A stretch of DNA of 64,000 nt from JBHFEI01 sp041928815 (GTDB lineage: Bacteria > Pseudomonadota > Alphaproteobacteria > Rhizobiales > Rhizobiaceae). Shown in pieces: positions 1-9,182 of the stretch (position 1 is its first letter; the number at the start of each line of letters is the position of its first letter). The position numbers and the translations under genes are program-made. The stretch covers positions 186,001 through 250,000 of the forward strand of contig NZ_JBHFEI010000001.1 of assembly GCF_041928815.1 (NCBI RefSeq), written 5' to 3'. The notes under the pieces were generated by a model. It did not search any database. It was not told where the DNA came from and saw only the letters and a program-made list of their open reading frames with translations.

Positions 1-724
1 CGAGGAAGGCGGTGCGGGCGCGCACGCGCGCCTCAAGCACGTCGTTCTGCGCCGCAAGGGCGAGGCGAGCCCGTTCGATCTGGCGGAAGACGATGACGGC
101 GAGCACCGTGCCGCCGCCGATCAAGAGGATGAGGAGGCCGGCGCCGCCGACGATCGAGAGGATCAGGTTGAAGGAAATGCTGCGCAGCGTCCTGATTTCT
201 GTCAGTGCGGTGTTCTGCGACAGGGCTTCGAGCCGATCGAAGATCTGGCGCAGTTCGTCCATCAGCCGCAGCCCCCTGCCCTCGCGAATGAGGGCGATCG
301 CCTGCGCTTCGCGGCCGCTGCGCTTGAGGTCGATCGTCTCGCGCAGTTCGTCGAGCTTCTGCATCACCAGTTCGTTCAGCCGCTCGATGGTCGGCTGGTC
401 GGCGCCGATCGTGCCGAGATCGCGCCGCAACCGGCCGAGATGGGCGACGATCGACTGTTCGGCCGTGTCAAAGGGTGCGAGGTAGTGCGTGTCGGAGGTG
501 ATGAAATAGCCGCGCTGGCTGGTCTCGGCGTCCTGGATCAGCGCCAGGAGGCGAACGACGCGGCCGCTGATGCGCGAGGCCTCGAGAACCCGCCGTCCTT
601 CTTCCTGCGCATCGCGGGCGAATTCGAGCGCGGCCAGGACGAGCGCGAGCAAAAGCAGCGAGCCTGCAAGCAGGATCGCCGCGATGCCGTCACGCAGGCT
701 GCCGGATTTGCGTCTGATCAACAT
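1..724 (-). CDS. CHASE3-domain sensor protein, probable histidine kinase (3' end beyond window)
   Basis: About 241 residues are visible from an ATG at 724, and the reading frame runs off the left edge of the window. The N-terminus has a transmembrane helix at about residues 13-33. An extracytoplasmic helical segment follows, carrying a CHASE3-like pattern (DAETSQRGYFITSD near residues 66-79). A second membrane helix lies at about residues 180-212. After it a charged helical stretch begins (AAQNDVLEARVRARTAFL), as is typical just before a histidine kinase or diguanylate cyclase catalytic domain. CHASE3 is a ligand or stress sensing domain of bacterial sensor kinases. The output domain lies outside the window, so the kinase part of the call is inference. 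No strong ribosome binding site was noted. Confidence 0.8.
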   Translation of the reverse strand, partial: MLIRRKSGSLRDGIAAILLAGSLLLLALVLAALEFARDAQEEGRRVLEASRISGRVVRLLALIQDAETSQRGYFITSDTHYLAPFDTAEQSIVAHLGRLRRDLGTIGADQPTIERLNELVMQKLDELRETIDLKRSGREAQAIALIREGRGLRLMDELRQIFDRLEALSQNTALTEIRTLRSISFNLILSIVGGAGLLILLIGGGTVLAVIVFRQIERARLALAAQNDVLEARVRARTAFL

Positions 725-882
725 CTCTGGTGCCGCCCCACCACCAGAACTCCATAGTCGACATTTCACCCATCGTTCGCGCGCCATGCAACCGCGCGTC
801 GGGGTAAAAATCAACCCGGAAGATATGGCCTTTCGCGAGGACGGCGGCCGCCGGCAGCCGGCTGGGCTTCACGAAGCGGTGA

Positions 883-1053
883 TCAGAGTTCGCTCGGCGG
901 AAAGATCTTCAGCGTGACGGACAGCAATGCCAGGCCGCAGACGACGACGATCAATGCCGCGGCCATCCCGGCCATCGTCAGCGGCGCCAGGATGCCGGAG
1001 GCCAGCACGAGGCCGAAGAGGGCGGCAGCGATCCGGGGAAGCCAGTACAGCAT
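883..1053 (-). CDS. small hydrophobic membrane protein, unknown function
   Basis: This is a 56-residue protein starting MLYWLPRIAAALFGLVLASG. It has two hydrophobic stretches, roughly residues 8-25 and 29-48, and a short polar tail ending in PPSEL. The start is supported by a strong ribosome binding site (AAGAGGAGAG, about 4 bases upstream of the ATG on the minus strand). I recognise no family. It sits between the sensor protein gene and a plus-strand secreted protein gene, about 160 bases upstream of the sensor start on the same strand, so co-transcription is possible but not shown. Confidence 0.6.
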   Translation of the reverse strand: MLYWLPRIAAALFGLVLASGILAPLTMAGMAAALIVVVCGLALLSVTLKIFPPSEL

Positions 1054-1247
1054 GTCATCTCTCCTCTTGCCCGGCCGCGACGGGTGTCGCGGCGGCGTGG
1101 TCCACGGGGCAGGAATGTTTCACGGGCATGTGCGTTCCCGCCGCCCGCAAAAAAATACCGCGGGACGCTGCAACCGCAGCCGATCCGCCCACGTTTTCGC
1201 AGCGTAGGAACGCGGGTTACCCACCGGCTATATGGCGAGGATCATGG

Positions 1248-1649
1248 ATGATGCGGGAACGGTCGATCAGGAAAACGGGTCTGGTGCTTGCGGCCTGCGC
1301 CCTGCCCTACGTGGCGGTGGCCGACAATGGCCGGTTGACGGGCGAGGACATTCGCGAGGCCGTGGTCGGACGCACGGTCTATCTCGCCGCGCCGCTCGGG
1401 GGCGAGTTTCCGCTGAATTACCGGCCGTCCGGCGTGGTCGACGGCAATGGCACGGCGCTGGGCCTCGGAAAATTCATCCAGCCCACCGACAAGGGCAAAT
1501 GGTGGATCGCCGGCGACCGGCTCTGCCAGCAGTTCAAGGTCTGGTACAAGGGATCGAAGATGTGCTTCACGCTGCAATCGGCCGGCCCGAACCGGGTGAA
1601 GTGGGTGCGGGACAATGGCGAGACGGGCGTGGCCCGCATCTCGGACTGA
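1248..1649 (+). CDS. small secreted protein, hypothetical (DUF995-like)
   Basis: The protein has 133 residues if the first of two adjacent ATGs (1248, 1251) is used. A signal peptide is visible: positive residues (RERSIRKTG), then a hydrophobic core ending in VAVA, with cleavage likely before DNGRL. The mature part is about 105 residues. It contains paired cysteines in the segments DRLCQQF and SKMCFTL, and many Trp, Gly and Lys residues, which suggests a small beta-rich periplasmic domain. The pattern resembles small alphaproteobacterial secreted proteins of the DUF995 type, but I cannot confirm this without a profile search. It is convergent with the ridA gene, and a perfect hairpin lies between the two stop codons. 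Confidence 0.7.
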   Translation: MMRERSIRKTGLVLAACALPYVAVADNGRLTGEDIREAVVGRTVYLAAPLGGEFPLNYRPSGVVDGNGTALGLGKFIQPTDKGKWWIAGDRLCQQFKVWYKGSKMCFTLQSAGPNRVKWVRDNGETGVARISD

Positions 1650-1666
1650 TCGCACACCCAAGGGGG

Positions 1667-1699
1667 CGCGCATGGCCGTCCGGAAGACGGCCATGCGCG
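1667..1699. terminator. perfect 14-bp hairpin between convergent genes
   Basis: CGCGCATGGCCGTC at 1667-1680 and its exact reverse complement at 1686-1699 flank a 5-base loop. It lies between the stop of the secreted-protein gene and the stop of ridA. There is no U-tract on either side, so it is not a canonical intrinsic terminator. It could serve as a bidirectional transcript end or 3' stabiliser. Confidence 0.55.
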
Positions 1700-1713
1700 G
1701 GAAAGCGGGAAAG

Positions 1714-2058
1714 TCAGAGCGCCGCGACGACGATGACCTCGAAGAGGTATTCCGGCGAGGCGAGCTTCGATTCGCCGGTGGCGCGGGCAGGCGCATGGCC
1801 GGCGGGCACCCAGGCATCCCAGACTTCGTTCATCTTGGAAAAATCGGCGATGTCGGCGAGCCAGATCGTGGCCGAGAGAATCTTGGTCTTGTCGGAGCCT
1901 GCGAGCGCCAGCAGGCGATCGACCTCGGACAGCGCGTGGCGAGCCTGATCGGCGACGCTTTCTCCCGGCTTGCCGACCTGGCCTGCGAGATAGACGGTGC
2001 CGTTGTGGATGACGGCCTGGCTCATGCGCGGACCGGTCTCGAAGCGGGTGATGGACAT
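1714..2058 (-). CDS. ridA: RidA family (YjgF/YER057c/UK114) protein, reactive enamine/imine deaminase
   Basis: The protein has 114 residues, the normal length of the family. RidA proteins hydrolyse reactive enamine/imine intermediates released by PLP enzymes and act as cytosolic homotrimers. Visible family features are GTVYLAGQVG near residues 20-29, the arginine motif PARATGE near residues 89-95 that corresponds to the substrate-binding Arg, and the C-terminal FEVIVVAAL strand. The start MSITRFETG fits the family N-terminus. It is convergent with a small secreted-protein gene and lies downstream of dppF on the same strand (168-base gap), so it may be an independent unit. Specific substrate unknown. 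Confidence 0.88.
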   Translation of the reverse strand: MSITRFETGPRMSQAVIHNGTVYLAGQVGKPGESVADQARHALSEVDRLLALAGSDKTKILSATIWLADIADFSKMNEVWDAWVPAGHAPARATGESKLASPEYLFEVIVVAAL

Positions 2059-2225
2059 GATGGTCTTCCCTGACACTCTTGCGGGCGGCGCGATGCCGGA
2101 CGGCGGGATCGCGGCGCGTTTGGAAGGTATGCCGCCAGCCTTTCCCGCCCGGGAGAACCCGGTCCGAAGGGCATGGCGGCGTGCGGCAGCGTTATAGCCC
2201 GCCCGGCGGAAAATGCGAGCGCTTT

Positions 2226-3190
<965 letters not shown>

Positions 3191-3194
<4 letters not shown>

Positions 3195-4198
3195 CGCACA
3201 GCCTCCGCCGCAGCCGCCGGATGCCCGGTCGGCACGCCGCCGGCAAGGGGATAGTTGCACAGGACCATGCCGTCCGGCATCGTCCGCGCCGCGACGCCGC
3301 GGCGACAGAGATCGGTGGCGAAATCGCAGCGCGGCGAGAACAGGCAGCCCTCCGGCCGGTCGAACGCCCCCGGCACCATGCCGGCGATCGACGGCAGCCG
3401 CCCGCCGACATGCGCGCGTTCGGGCAGCGAGGCGAGCAGCGCGGCGGAGTAGGGATGGCGCGGATCGGAGAAGAGTGCTGCGACCGGCCGCTCCTCCACC
3501 TTCTGCCCGGCATATTGCACCTGAACGCGCTCGGCCGTCTCGGCGACCACACCCATGTCATGGGTGATGAGGATCAGCGCCATGCCGTTCTCCTTTTGCA
3601 ACCGCACCAGCAGGTCGAGGATCTGCGCCTGGATCGTCACGTCGAGGGCGGTCGTCGGTTCGTCGGCGATCAGGAGCTTCGGATTGCAGGCGAGCGCCAT
3701 GGCGATCATCACCCGCTGGCTCATGCCGCCCGACATCTGGTGCGGAAAATTCGACAGGCGGTCCTCCGGCGACGGGATGCCGACGAGGCTCAACAGTTCG
3801 ACCGAGCGCCTGCGCCGCGCCGCCCGGTCGAGCCCCATATGGAGGCGCAGCGTCTCGCCGAGCTGGAAGCCGACCGTGAAGCACGGATTGAGGCTCGACA
3901 TCGGTTCCTGGAAGATCATCGCCATGTCGCGGCCGATGATCTTCCGGCGCTCGCGCGACGACATGGTCCGCAAATCCCTGCCGTCGAAGGACAGCCGGTC
4001 GGCAGTGATCTTCGCCGTCCAGGGCAGCAGCCCCATCAGCGCCAGCATGGAGACCGACTTGCCCGAGCCGGATTCGCCGACGATCGACAGGATCTCGCCC
4101 CGGTCGCAGTCAAGCGACACGCCGTCGACGGCGCGGAACGGACCGGTCGAGGTCTGGAATTCGACGGTGAGGTTGGCGATGTCGAGGAGCGGCGCCAT
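3191..4198 (-). CDS. dppD: dipeptide/oligopeptide ABC transporter ATP-binding protein DppD
   Basis: The protein has 335 residues. The start ATG at 4198 overlaps the dppC stop by one base (TGATG). It is the first ATPase of the peptide importer. Visible motifs are Walker A GESGSGKS at about residues 41-48, IFQEPMSSLNP as Q-loop region, the signature MSGGMSQRVMIAMAL, Walker B LLIADEP with TTALDVT, and the switch region LITHDMG. The C-terminal extension PEGCLFSPRC...LCRRG matches the cysteine-containing oligopeptide-permease domain. In-frame sequence continues upstream but is not needed for the domain. Confidence 0.92.
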
Positions 4199-5088
4199 CA
4201 CGACCTCTTCAGCTTCGGATCGAGCGCGTCGCGCAGGCCGTCGCCCATCAGGTTGATCGCGAGCACGGTGATCAGGATGGCGAGGCCGGGGAAGGTGACC
4301 ACCCACCAGGCGCGCTGGATGAATTCGCGCGCCTCGGCCAGCATCGTTCCCCATTCCGGCGTCGGCGGCTGGGCGCCCATGCCAAGAAAGCCGAGCGCCG
4401 CCGCATCGAGGATCGCGGCCGAGAAGGCGAGCGTCGCCTGCACGATCAGCGGCGCCAGACAGTTCGGCAGGATCGTCAGGAACATCAGCCTGAGCGTGCC
4501 GGCGCCCGCGACCTGCGATCCGATGACATAATCCTTGTTGCGCTCCGTCATGACCGAAGCGCGCGTCAGGCGGACGAAATGCGGCAGGTTGACCAGCGCG
4601 ATGGCGATCATCGCGTTCATCAGTCCCGGCCCGAGCACGGCGACCAGCACCAGCGCGAGCAGCAGCGACGGGAAGGCGAGGATGATGTCCATCACCCGCA
4701 TGATCGCCGTGTCGATCCGGCCGCGGAAATAGCCGGCGACGAGCCCGACGAGCACGCCGGAAACGACCGAGATGCTGACGACGATGACGCCGATGAAGAG
4801 GGAAAACCGGGCACCGAAGATCAGGCGGGAGAGGATGTCGCGACCGACGGCATCGGTGCCGAGCGGATGGCCCGCCATGCCGTTCTCCATCCAGGCGGGC
4901 GGCAACAGCAGGATCTGCCGGTTCTGGATGCTCGGATCATGCGGCGCGACCAGCGGCGCGAGGATCGCGACCACCAGAATGGCGGCAAAGACCGCGAGGC
5001 CGAGCACGGCGCCCTTGTTGCGCGAGAAGTAATACCAGAATTCCGAGAGCCCCGAGGGCGGCACGGTTCTCGTCTCGACGGCGGCCAT
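4198..5088 (-). CDS. dppC: dipeptide ABC transporter permease DppC
   Basis: The protein has 296 residues, typical for the family. It has an N-terminal cytoplasmic leader, a first membrane helix at about residues 29-50, a periplasmic loop with HPLGTDAVGRDILSR (the DppC/OppC hallmark), and then five further membrane segments. The EAA loop (VAGAGTLRLMFLTILPN) contacts the ATPases. The start is supported by an ideal AGGAGG six bases upstream, which overlaps the dppB TAG stop. It pairs with DppB to form the membrane channel. Confidence 0.93.
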   Translation of the reverse strand: MAAVETRTVPPSGLSEFWYYFSRNKGAVLGLAVFAAILVVAILAPLVAPHDPSIQNRQILLLPPAWMENGMAGHPLGTDAVGRDILSRLIFGARFSLFIGVIVVSISVVSGVLVGLVAGYFRGRIDTAIMRVMDIILAFPSLLLALVLVAVLGPGLMNAMIAIALVNLPHFVRLTRASVMTERNKDYVIGSQVAGAGTLRLMFLTILPNCLAPLIVQATLAFSAAILDAAALGFLGMGAQPPTPEWGTMLAEAREFIQRAWWVVTFPGLAILITVLAINLMGDGLRDALDPKLKRS

Positions 5089-5097
5089 CCCGGCCTC

Positions 5098-6102
5098 CTA
5101 CTTGCGGATGCGCGGATTGATCAGCCCGTAGAGCAGATCGACCGCGAGGTTGACGAGCATGATGACGCCGGCGATCAGCATCAGGCCGCCCTGCACCACG
5201 GCGTAGTCGCGCTTGAACACCGAATCGACCATCCACTTGCCGATGCCCGGCCAGGAGAAGATCGTTTCCGTCAGGATCGCGCCGGCGAGCAGCACGCCGA
5301 CCTGAAGGCCGATCGTGGTGACGACCGGGATCATGGCGTTGCGCAGCGCATGGATGCCGACGACGCGGAAGGCGGAGAGGCCCTTGGAACGCGCGGTGCG
5401 GACGTAGTCCTCGCCGAGCACCTCGAGCATGGCCGAGCGCGTCTGCCGGGCGATGACGGCGAGCGGGATGGTGGCGAGCACGATCGTCGGCAGGATCAGG
5501 TAGGTGACGGCGGAGCGGAACGCGCCCGCCTGGCCCGAGAGCAGGCTGTCGACCAGCATGAAGCCGGTGACCGAAGGGAAGAAATAGATCAGCGAGATGC
5601 GCCCCGACACCGGCGTCCATTGCAGGTAGCCGGAGAAGAAGATGATCAGCAGCAGGCCCCACCAGAAGATCGGCATCGAATAGCCGACGAGCGCCGTGCC
5701 CATGATCGTCTGGTCGAGCCAGGTGCCGCGCTTGACGGCCGCGAGCATGCCGGCCGGGATGCCGAGACAGACCGCGACGAGGATCGCGCAGAGCGACAGT
5801 TCGAGCGTCGCCGGAAAGAGATTGACGAAATCGTCGAGCACCGGCCGCTTGGTGACGATCGAACTGCCGAAATCGCCGGTGAGCAGCGAGCCGAGATAGT
5901 CGAGATACTGCACGTAGATCGGCCGGTCGAGGCCGAGCTGGTGCATGATCTCGGCGTGGCGCTCCGGCGCCATGACACGCTCTCCCGACATCAGCATGAC
6001 CGGGTCTCCGGGCAGCAGCCGGATGAAGGAGAAGGCGATGATCGAGACGCCGATGAAGGTCGGCACCAGAATGGCGAGACGCCCGAGAATGAAGCGCAAC
6101 AT
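5098..6102 (-). CDS. dppB: dipeptide ABC transporter permease DppB
   Basis: The protein has 334 residues and the standard DppB/OppB start (MLRFILGRLAILVPTFIGVS) with the first membrane helix at about residues 9-30. A periplasmic segment with FIRLLPGDPV follows, then five more membrane segments. The EAA motif region (KGLSAFRVVGIHALRNAMIPV) is visible. With DppC it forms the transmembrane pore. It starts 66 bases after the dppA stop, and a perfect hairpin lies in that gap. Confidence 0.93.
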   Translation of the reverse strand: MLRFILGRLAILVPTFIGVSIIAFSFIRLLPGDPVMLMSGERVMAPERHAEIMHQLGLDRPIYVQYLDYLGSLLTGDFGSSIVTKRPVLDDFVNLFPATLELSLCAILVAVCLGIPAGMLAAVKRGTWLDQTIMGTALVGYSMPIFWWGLLLIIFFSGYLQWTPVSGRISLIYFFPSVTGFMLVDSLLSGQAGAFRSAVTYLILPTIVLATIPLAVIARQTRSAMLEVLGEDYVRTARSKGLSAFRVVGIHALRNAMIPVVTTIGLQVGVLLAGAILTETIFSWPGIGKWMVDSVFKRDYAVVQGGLMLIAGVIMLVNLAVDLLYGLINPRIRK

Positions 6103-6128
6103 GACGCCGGTCCACCCCTCAGTTGAGA

Positions 6129-6154
6129 CGGCGGCCCGGGAGTGCGGGCCGCCG
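6129..6154 (-). promoter_or_regulatory. intercistronic hairpin between dppA and dppB
   Basis: A perfect 10-bp inverted repeat (CGGCGGCCCG at 6129-6138, CGGGCCGCCG at 6145-6154) has a 6-base loop. It lies between the binding-protein gene and the first permease gene. No U-tract follows. In known ABC operons such stems stabilise the upstream mRNA or attenuate downstream transcription, giving excess binding protein; that role is inference here. Confidence 0.6.
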
Positions 6155-6168
6155 CAGGACGGGTGGGG

Positions 6169-7767
6169 TTACTCGGAGATGTCGACGCCGTCGAAGCGGT
6201 GGTAGCCGAGCGGATCCATGACGAAGTTCGTCACCTTCTTGCTCATCGGGATGGAGACGATCGAATGGTCGAGGGTCGCCCAGGGCGCCTCCCGCTTGAA
6301 GACGAGCTGCGCCTCTTCATAGAGCTTGGTGCGCTCGGCGACATCGGCCGTCGCCTTCGCCTTGGTGACGAGATCGTCGAACTCCTTGTTGCACCATTGC
6401 GCGCGGTTGTTGCCGCCGACCGCGTCGCAGCCGAGCAGCGTGTCGAGGAAGTTGTCCGGGTCGCCGTTGTCGCCGGTCCAGCCGAGGATGACGGCGCCGT
6501 CGCGGTCCTTGGCCGAGGAGAGCTTCAGGTATTCGGCCCATTCGTGGCTGACGATCTCGGCCTCGACGCCGACGGCGGCAAGGTCGGCCTGCATCAGCTC
6601 GGCGGCGCGGCGCGCGTTCAGCATGTAGGGGCGCGACACCGGCATCGCCCAGATCTTCATCTTGAGGCCCGAGACGCCGGCATCGGCGAGCGCCTTCTTG
6701 GCGGCCTCGGGATCGTAGGCGTCATCCTCGACGGCGTTGTTGTAGGACCACATGGTCGGCGGGATCGGGTTCTTCGCGACCGTCGCCGCGCCCTGGAAGA
6801 CGGCGTCGACGATCGCCTGCTTGTTGATCGCCGTGTTCAGCGCCTTGCGCACCTCGGCCTTGTCGAAGGGGGCGACGAGCGTGTTGTAGGCGAGGTAGGA
6901 GACGTTCAGCCCTTCCTGCTCGACGACCGTCAGGTTCGGATCGGTCTTGAGTTCGGCGACGTCGGCGGCGTTCGGATAGGGCATGATGTGGCATTCGCCG
7001 GCTTTGAGCTTCTGCGCGCGCACGGCGGCATCGGTCGTGATGGCAAAGACGAGGTCGTCGATCGGCTGCTTGCCGCCCCAGTAGTCGGGATGCGCCTTGT
7101 AGCGGATCGCGGCATCCGTCTGGTAGGCGACGAAGGCGAAGGGACCGGTGCCGAGCGGCTGCTGGTTCATCAGCTCCATCTTGCCGTCGGCGGCAAGCTT
7201 GTCGGCATATTCCTTCGACAGGATCGAGGCAAAATCCATGCCGAGATTGGCGAGGAAGGGCGCCTCGGGGCTCTTCAGCGTGAACTTGACCGTCAGGTCA
7301 TCGACCTTCTCGATCGCGGTGATCAGCTCGGGGAAACCCATGCCGGCGAAATATTCCCAGGACGCCCCGGCGACGTATTTGTTCCAGGGATTGTCCTCCT
7401 TGTACTGGCGCTCGAAGGAGAAGATGACGTCGTCGGCGGTGAGGTCGCGCGTCGGCGTGAAGAACTCGGTCGTCTGGAACTTGACGCCCGGACGTAGCTT
7501 GAACGTGTAGGTCAGGCCATCGTCCGACACGGTCCAGCTTTCCGCCAGGCCCGGCTCCAGCTCCGTCGACCCGTGCTTGAACTCGACGAGGCGGTTATAG
7601 ACCGTGCGCGAGGACGCATCGAAGGTGGTGCCGGCGGTGTAGAGCGCCGAATCGAAGCCCTCCGGCGAGCCTTCCGAACAGTAGACCAGCGTCTTCGACC
7701 AGGCGGAGCCGGCGAGGAGAACCGTGGCGAGCGCCGTCGCCGCGCAGAGCGTTCTGAACGTCTTCAT
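6169..7767 (-). CDS. dppA: dipeptide ABC transporter substrate-binding protein DppA
   Basis: The protein has 532 residues with a signal peptide at about residues 1-24 (hydrophobic core TALATVLLAG, cleavage near AWS/KT). It belongs to the SBP_bac_5 family: LVYCSEGSPEGFD at the mature N-terminus, the LEPGLAESW motif, and the GTGPF segment. Two cysteine pairs (YCSEG...GECHI and LGCD...QWCN) match those of DppA proteins. It binds dipeptides, and in relatives haem or 5-aminolevulinate, in the periplasm and delivers them to DppBCDF. The start has a GGAAGA site 8 bases upstream. First gene of the operon, divergent from a LuxR-type regulator. Confidence 0.93.
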   Translation of the reverse strand: MKTFRTLCAATALATVLLAGSAWSKTLVYCSEGSPEGFDSALYTAGTTFDASSRTVYNRLVEFKHGSTELEPGLAESWTVSDDGLTYTFKLRPGVKFQTTEFFTPTRDLTADDVIFSFERQYKEDNPWNKYVAGASWEYFAGMGFPELITAIEKVDDLTVKFTLKSPEAPFLANLGMDFASILSKEYADKLAADGKMELMNQQPLGTGPFAFVAYQTDAAIRYKAHPDYWGGKQPIDDLVFAITTDAAVRAQKLKAGECHIMPYPNAADVAELKTDPNLTVVEQEGLNVSYLAYNTLVAPFDKAEVRKALNTAINKQAIVDAVFQGAATVAKNPIPPTMWSYNNAVEDDAYDPEAAKKALADAGVSGLKMKIWAMPVSRPYMLNARRAAELMQADLAAVGVEAEIVSHEWAEYLKLSSAKDRDGAVILGWTGDNGDPDNFLDTLLGCDAVGGNNRAQWCNKEFDDLVTKAKATADVAERTKLYEEAQLVFKREAPWATLDHSIVSIPMSKKVTNFVMDPLGYHRFDGVDISE

Positions 7768-8248
7768 CTGATATCTTCCCAGTTTTGTTCTTGTTCACCG
7801 ATCTTCAACCGGGAGACTTTCGCTCCCGTCTGGCCGCGATGGAACGACATTTGCCGTACCAATGCAACAGAGCCCCGAAAAAATTTGTCCAGTTGGAAAA
7901 ACATGGCAACACGGGAACCGCGCGCCCGCCGGCCGGGCAGCGTCACAGACACCTTACGAATCACGCAGCCGGAGCGCGCAATGTCAATCCCAAATTGCAC
8001 CGATACCGCGATCGCAGCACCCGTGCGATAGGCGGTCCCGCGGGGGCAAGGAGGACTGTCGTGATGCCGGAATTCCGGGCGGGGACCTTTCCGGGGACAC
8101 CATGACGACGGCCAGCCATGTTTGCGGACTTGCGGGAAGGCGTGCGGCGGCGCACCTTCCCGCAGGCGCAACCCTTGCGGGACCAAGAAGGCGGTTGCAT
8201 CTTCGGCACCGCGCGCTACATTGGTCGACACGTCTTTCGCGAAGGCAT
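7768..8248. other. intergenic region between dppA and the LuxR-type gene
   Basis: These 481 bases separate the two divergent genes. Several open frames cross it on both strands, but none has a recognisable product or a good ribosome binding site. It should contain the dpp promoter (near 7770-7900, moderately AT-rich) and the promoter of the regulator. I see no strong palindrome. If the regulator started at the ATG at 8102, part of this region would be coding, but that extension looks like non-coding composition. Confidence 0.5.
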
Positions 8249-8962
8249 GTGGTGGGGAAGCTCTTGGATATCCACAGGCGCTACGATCTTCAGCCCGAGC
8301 TGGAGAAAGCGCTCAATCGTGTCGATTTCTTCCGTCTGTTCCATACGCTTGCCCTGAAGTTCGGCCTCGACCATTTCGGCGTGCTGCAGATCGGCGTGGA
8401 GACGGTGCCCTGCATGCTGGCGAACCGGCTGATGCTGCACGATCTTCCCTCGGGTCTCGCGGAGGAATACGACAAGCGCCACCGCTTCGGCGATTCCGCC
8501 CTGTTCCGCAGCCTGCATCAGTCCGCCATCCCCTCGGTGTGGCGCGGCGACGAGACGGGCATCGAGAAGATCGACAATCTCGTCGCCCAGCTCGGCTTCG
8601 ACCTCCTGGTCTGCGTGCCGACCCAAGCGCCGACGGGGATGCGCTATGCGGTTCTCTTCCTCGGCGACGAGGAGGATATCGGCAGGCCCGAGCACATGGA
8701 GCTCTGCTATGCCGCAACCTGCATCTTCGACTATTTCTACAGGCTCGTCCTGTCAAACAAGGTGGGCATGGGCCTGACGCCGCGGGAACGGGAAATCCTC
8801 AAATGGATTTCCCACGGCAAGACGGCGAGCGAAATCGCCCTCATCGTCTCGGTCTCGGAGCATACGATCAATTCCCATACGGCGACGATCCTGAAGAAGC
8901 TCGACGTGGTCAACCGAACGCAAATGGTCGCAAAGGCGATACGGGAGCAGATTATTCAATGA
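8249..8962 (+). CDS. LuxR-family transcriptional regulator with autoinducer-binding-like N-domain
   Basis: The protein has 237 residues from a GTG at 8249 (a second GTG follows at 8252). The start is chosen because the upstream in-frame extension to an ATG at 8102 is Arg/Ala/His-rich and unlike protein. Residues of about 1-165 resemble the autoinducer-binding fold (GLDHFGVLQIG, LAEEYDKRHRFGDSALF, VPTQAPTGMRYAVLF). The C-terminal GerE-type helix-turn-helix (LTPREREILKWISHGKTASE, then VSEHTINSHTATILKKLDV) spans about residues 172-230. No LuxI-type synthase is visible, so it would be a LuxR solo. Neighbouring dpp or the downstream response regulator are possible targets; this is inference. Confidence 0.8.
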   Translation: MVGKLLDIHRRYDLQPELEKALNRVDFFRLFHTLALKFGLDHFGVLQIGVETVPCMLANRLMLHDLPSGLAEEYDKRHRFGDSALFRSLHQSAIPSVWRGDETGIEKIDNLVAQLGFDLLVCVPTQAPTGMRYAVLFLGDEEDIGRPEHMELCYAATCIFDYFYRLVLSNKVGMGLTPREREILKWISHGKTASEIALIVSVSEHTINSHTATILKKLDVVNRTQMVAKAIREQIIQ

Positions 8963-9021
8963 AGCGGAACACCTCGTCCCCGCGGGTCCGGAGAGCAACG
9001 GGCGGGATGACGGCATCGCCT

Positions 9022-9127
9022 GAAGCGTGTCGCGATCTTTCAGATTCGCTCGTACGTTTTCGGTCTTTGTTTTTACGCGTATCTTTTCGCAAAACCGCCG
9101 CACGCCTTTGCGAGACACGCTTCAAGG
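9022..9127. repeat. RIME-like intergenic palindromic repeat, copy 1
   Basis: This 106-bp element has imperfect terminal inverted repeats (AAGCGTGTCGC at the left, GCGAGACACGCTT at the right). It lies just upstream of the single-domain response regulator gene. By my hand alignment it matches copy 2 (9582-9687) at 82 of 106 positions without gaps. Size and sequence character match the Rhizobium-specific intergenic mosaic elements (RIME). Confidence 0.75.
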
Positions 9128-9182
9128 CCGCCTGCGCGCCGCCGCGGCTGCCGGAAGACGACACGCGATCCGGAGGCGGCCC

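Noticed and set aside
4579..6126. Long plus-strand open frame of about 515 codons
   Set aside because: It is antisense to dppB and dppC, is extremely rich in Asp, Glu, Arg and His, and shows no domain. It is a GC-rich shadow of the real minus-strand genes.
7764..8231. Minus-strand open frame of about 155 codons upstream of dppA
   Set aside because: Mixed composition, no recognisable family and overlap with the expected dpp promoter. No good ribosome site noticed.
8102..8248. N-terminal extension of the LuxR-type gene to an upstream ATG
   Set aside because: The extension is His/Arg/Ala-rich, has no similarity to LuxR proteins, and the domain begins after the GTG at 8249. Kept only as an alternative.
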